The notes under the pieces were generated by a model. That model was given only the letters and a program-made list of their open reading frames with translations. It made no database searches and was not told the DNA's origin. The translations under genes and the position numbers were made by a program. This document shows positions 62,783-64,000 of a stretch of DNA of 64,000 bases, in pieces. Each line of letters starts with the position of its first letter. Positions within the stretch are counted from its first letter, which is position 1. The stretch spans positions 62,001-126,000 of the forward strand of contig JAHBUH010000008.1 in the NCBI GenBank assembly GCA_019638185.1. Reading direction: 5' to 3'. Source of the DNA: Leadbetterella sp. GTDB lineage: Bacteria; Bacteroidota; Bacteroidia; Cytophagales; Spirosomataceae.

Positions 62783-63658
62783 TTACATGTTTAAAACTTT
62801 TATACCAAATTCTGCCCGGTCCCGGATGTTTTCAGACACGTCGGGGTTATTCATAATTCCGGCAAAGACGGGCAGAGCCTTCACCTCTCTGAGTTCTATC
62901 AGTTTCGTAATTAAAGCCATCTGCAGGGAGGGATCGCGCTGCTCAGCTAAGGTGAGCACCAGGTTTTCCCGCATAGACGGGCTGAGCTGAAAGCGGCCTA
63001 CGGCTTCCAGGGCGGCCAGTCTTACATTTACGCTGGGGTCTTTTTCCAGCGCCAGGAACAAGGCATCCATTAAAGCCCCGTCTGCGGCTTCCAGGTTATA
63101 GCTGTAATTAATGGCTTCCAGCCGGGAGGCCGCTGACTCCTGCCGCAGCATGGCCAGGATCATTTTATGCTGAACCTCGTTTATCTGGCTTACTTCTTTC
63201 CGGATATTGGCCAGCTCATCCATCACAGCCGGCTGTTTCCGGACGGTTTTAGGCGCTTCCCGATCTGCTGCCTGCTCTTCTTTTACCTTTATGGTATCCC
63301 GCAGGGTGATGTATACCGGCTTTTCTATGGTAACCACCTCCGGCTCCGGTTTCCGGCTGCCGAAATAGTAGGCTCCGGCCACCGCCAGCACCATGGCGGC
63401 GTAGCGGAACACCTCCCGGAACGAAACCCGGAAACGCGGTGCCGCCTTGCTCTTCTCTTCTTCCAGGAAGGTATAGAAACGGTCATTAACCCCTCCCGGT
63501 ACCTCGGGCTGAACGGCTTCCGGCAGCTCTTCAAACAGCTGTTTCAGCTCTTCAAACTCCTGGCGGGCGCCCGGGTTTTCGGAAAAGAAGCCGGCCAGCT
63601 CTTTTTCGGAGATCTTTCCTTCCAGGTAGTCCGCAAAAAACTCTTCTATATTCTTCAT
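62783..63658 (-). CDS. Anti-sigma-like membrane protein with HEAT repeats
   Basis: The 291-residue protein has an N-terminal cytoplasmic part (IEEFFADYLEGKISEKELAG) reminiscent of anti-sigma factors, one transmembrane helix (YAAMVLAVAGAYYFG), and a periplasmic region with a coiled coil (~125-175) and HEAT-like repeats (~195-290: DPSVNVRLAALEAVGRF, NPDVSENIRDRAEFG). It starts with an ATGA overlap on the upstream sigma gene, the standard sigma/anti-sigma arrangement. I infer that it holds the sigma factor until the HEAT domain senses an envelope signal. Confidence 0.83.
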   Translation of the reverse strand: MKNIEEFFADYLEGKISEKELAGFFSENPGARQEFEELKQLFEELPEAVQPEVPGGVNDRFYTFLEEEKSKAAPRFRVSFREVFRYAAMVLAVAGAYYFGSRKPEPEVVTIEKPVYITLRDTIKVKEEQAADREAPKTVRKQPAVMDELANIRKEVSQINEVQHKMILAMLRQESAASRLEAINYSYNLEAADGALMDALFLALEKDPSVNVRLAALEAVGRFQLSPSMRENLVLTLAEQRDPSLQMALITKLIELREVKALPVFAGIMNNPDVSENIRDRAEFGIKVLNM

Positions 63659-64000
63659 TCCATTTGAAAATAAATTTCCCGCAAAATCTTTAGTCCACGG
63701 TGTACCCTCACTTTCACCAGGGATACACTTATCTGTAATATTTCCGCTATTTCATCGTACTTCAGCTCTTCGTAGCGGCTGAGCAGGATCACTTCCCGGT
63801 ATTCCTGCGGCAGCTGATCCAGTGCCCGTTTCAGCTGGTATTCCTGCTCCTGGTCATAGGGTTTTTCTTCTTCTATATCCATTCTTTCATCCAGCCCGGA
63901 AAAGATGTTCCGGTTTTTCTGGATAAAATCCTGGAGCACGTTCCGGGCTATCCTGAAAAGCCAGGGCTTAAAAACATAGCCTTCCGTAAAGCTCTTCCGG
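63655..64000 (-). CDS. ECF RNA polymerase sigma factor, partial
   Basis: The N-terminus lies beyond the right edge; 115 codons are visible. They include the end of region 2 (FKPWLFRIARNVLQDFIQK) and region 4 (LDQLPQEYREVILLSRYEEL, YDEIAEILQISVSLVKVRVHRGL). It reads 5' to 3' into the anti-sigma/HEAT gene with a four-base overlap. ECF factors of this type control envelope responses; the partner anti-sigma is the next gene. A GTG at 63939 is inside region 2 and is not the start. Confidence 0.9.
   Translation of the reverse strand, partial: RKSFTEGYVFKPWLFRIARNVLQDFIQKNRNIFSGLDERMDIEEEKPYDQEQEYQLKRALDQLPQEYREVILLSRYEELKYDEIAEILQISVSLVKVRVHRGLKILREIYFQME

Overview
The window comes from a member of the phylum Bacteroidota with a GC content near 50-55%. 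The evidence is a TonB-dependent receptor paired with a DUF4249 lipoprotein, a GLPGLI protein, PorT and a CHU_C (type B) type IX secretion cargo, an ABC permease/M1 peptidase fusion, and many start sites preceded by the Bacteroidota sigma-factor -7 element TAnnTTTG, with few Shine-Dalgarno sequences. The genus cannot be named from sequence alone. I saw no rRNA, tRNA, CRISPR array, insertion sequence or prophage. Most of the window reads as ordinary chromosome.

Layout. 1-6.1 kb: a PAS histidine kinase and a receiver/cNMP-binding regulator on the minus strand diverge from ccoI-ccoS on the plus strand, with a perfect Crp/Fnr-like palindrome between them. The peroxide-defence pair ahpC-ahpD follows. 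6.2-6.7 kb: an orphan HigA antitoxin behind a gutted HigB toxin. 6.7-16 kb: hemA, a CarboxypepD_reg/TonB-type barrel, a sterol-desaturase homologue, NamZ (DUF1343), an IscA-type protein, a PorE-like OmpA protein and hemE. 16-21.3 kb: a structured leader ending in a terminator, an aldo/keto reductase homologue without its catalytic residues coupled to an aminotransferase, a NeuD-like acyltransferase, a small lipoprotein, an ArgE-type deacetylase and ComB. 21.3-25.5 kb: a GLPGLI, TonB receptor and DUF4249 run. 25.6-38.8 kb: uvrA, a phytase-like esterase domain protein, a CCG-domain Fe-S protein, an outer-membrane protein broken by an amber codon, a secreted orphan, an RprXY-like two-component system, a TRIC/UPF0126 channel, pyrD-ubiE-porT and cutC.

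38.9-47.3 kb: a DUF2795 protein, a PPK2 kinase, an AlbA_2 protein, an AT-richer minus-strand island (TPR histidine kinase, NarL-type regulator, collagen-like lipoprotein), a 21-bp inverted repeat, lpdA, and greA behind a leader with competing hairpins and an intrinsic terminator, then a methyltransferase. 47.3-64 kb: an ABC ATPase with a permease/M1 peptidase fusion, metG, an SDR dehydrogenase, a large T9SS cargo, a POT peptide transporter, a TPR/thioredoxin protein, and a sigma factor, anti-sigma/HEAT and DUF4097 operon running off the right edge.

The points most worth a second look are the greA leader (reminiscent of E. coli GraL), the structured leader before the degenerate reductase, the ccoI/kinase palindrome, the permease-peptidase fusion, the broken HigB and outer-membrane genes, and the minisatellite inside ccoI. 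No complete new defence or biosynthetic system is evident. The undescribed biology here is mainly regulatory RNA and small decay or duplication events.
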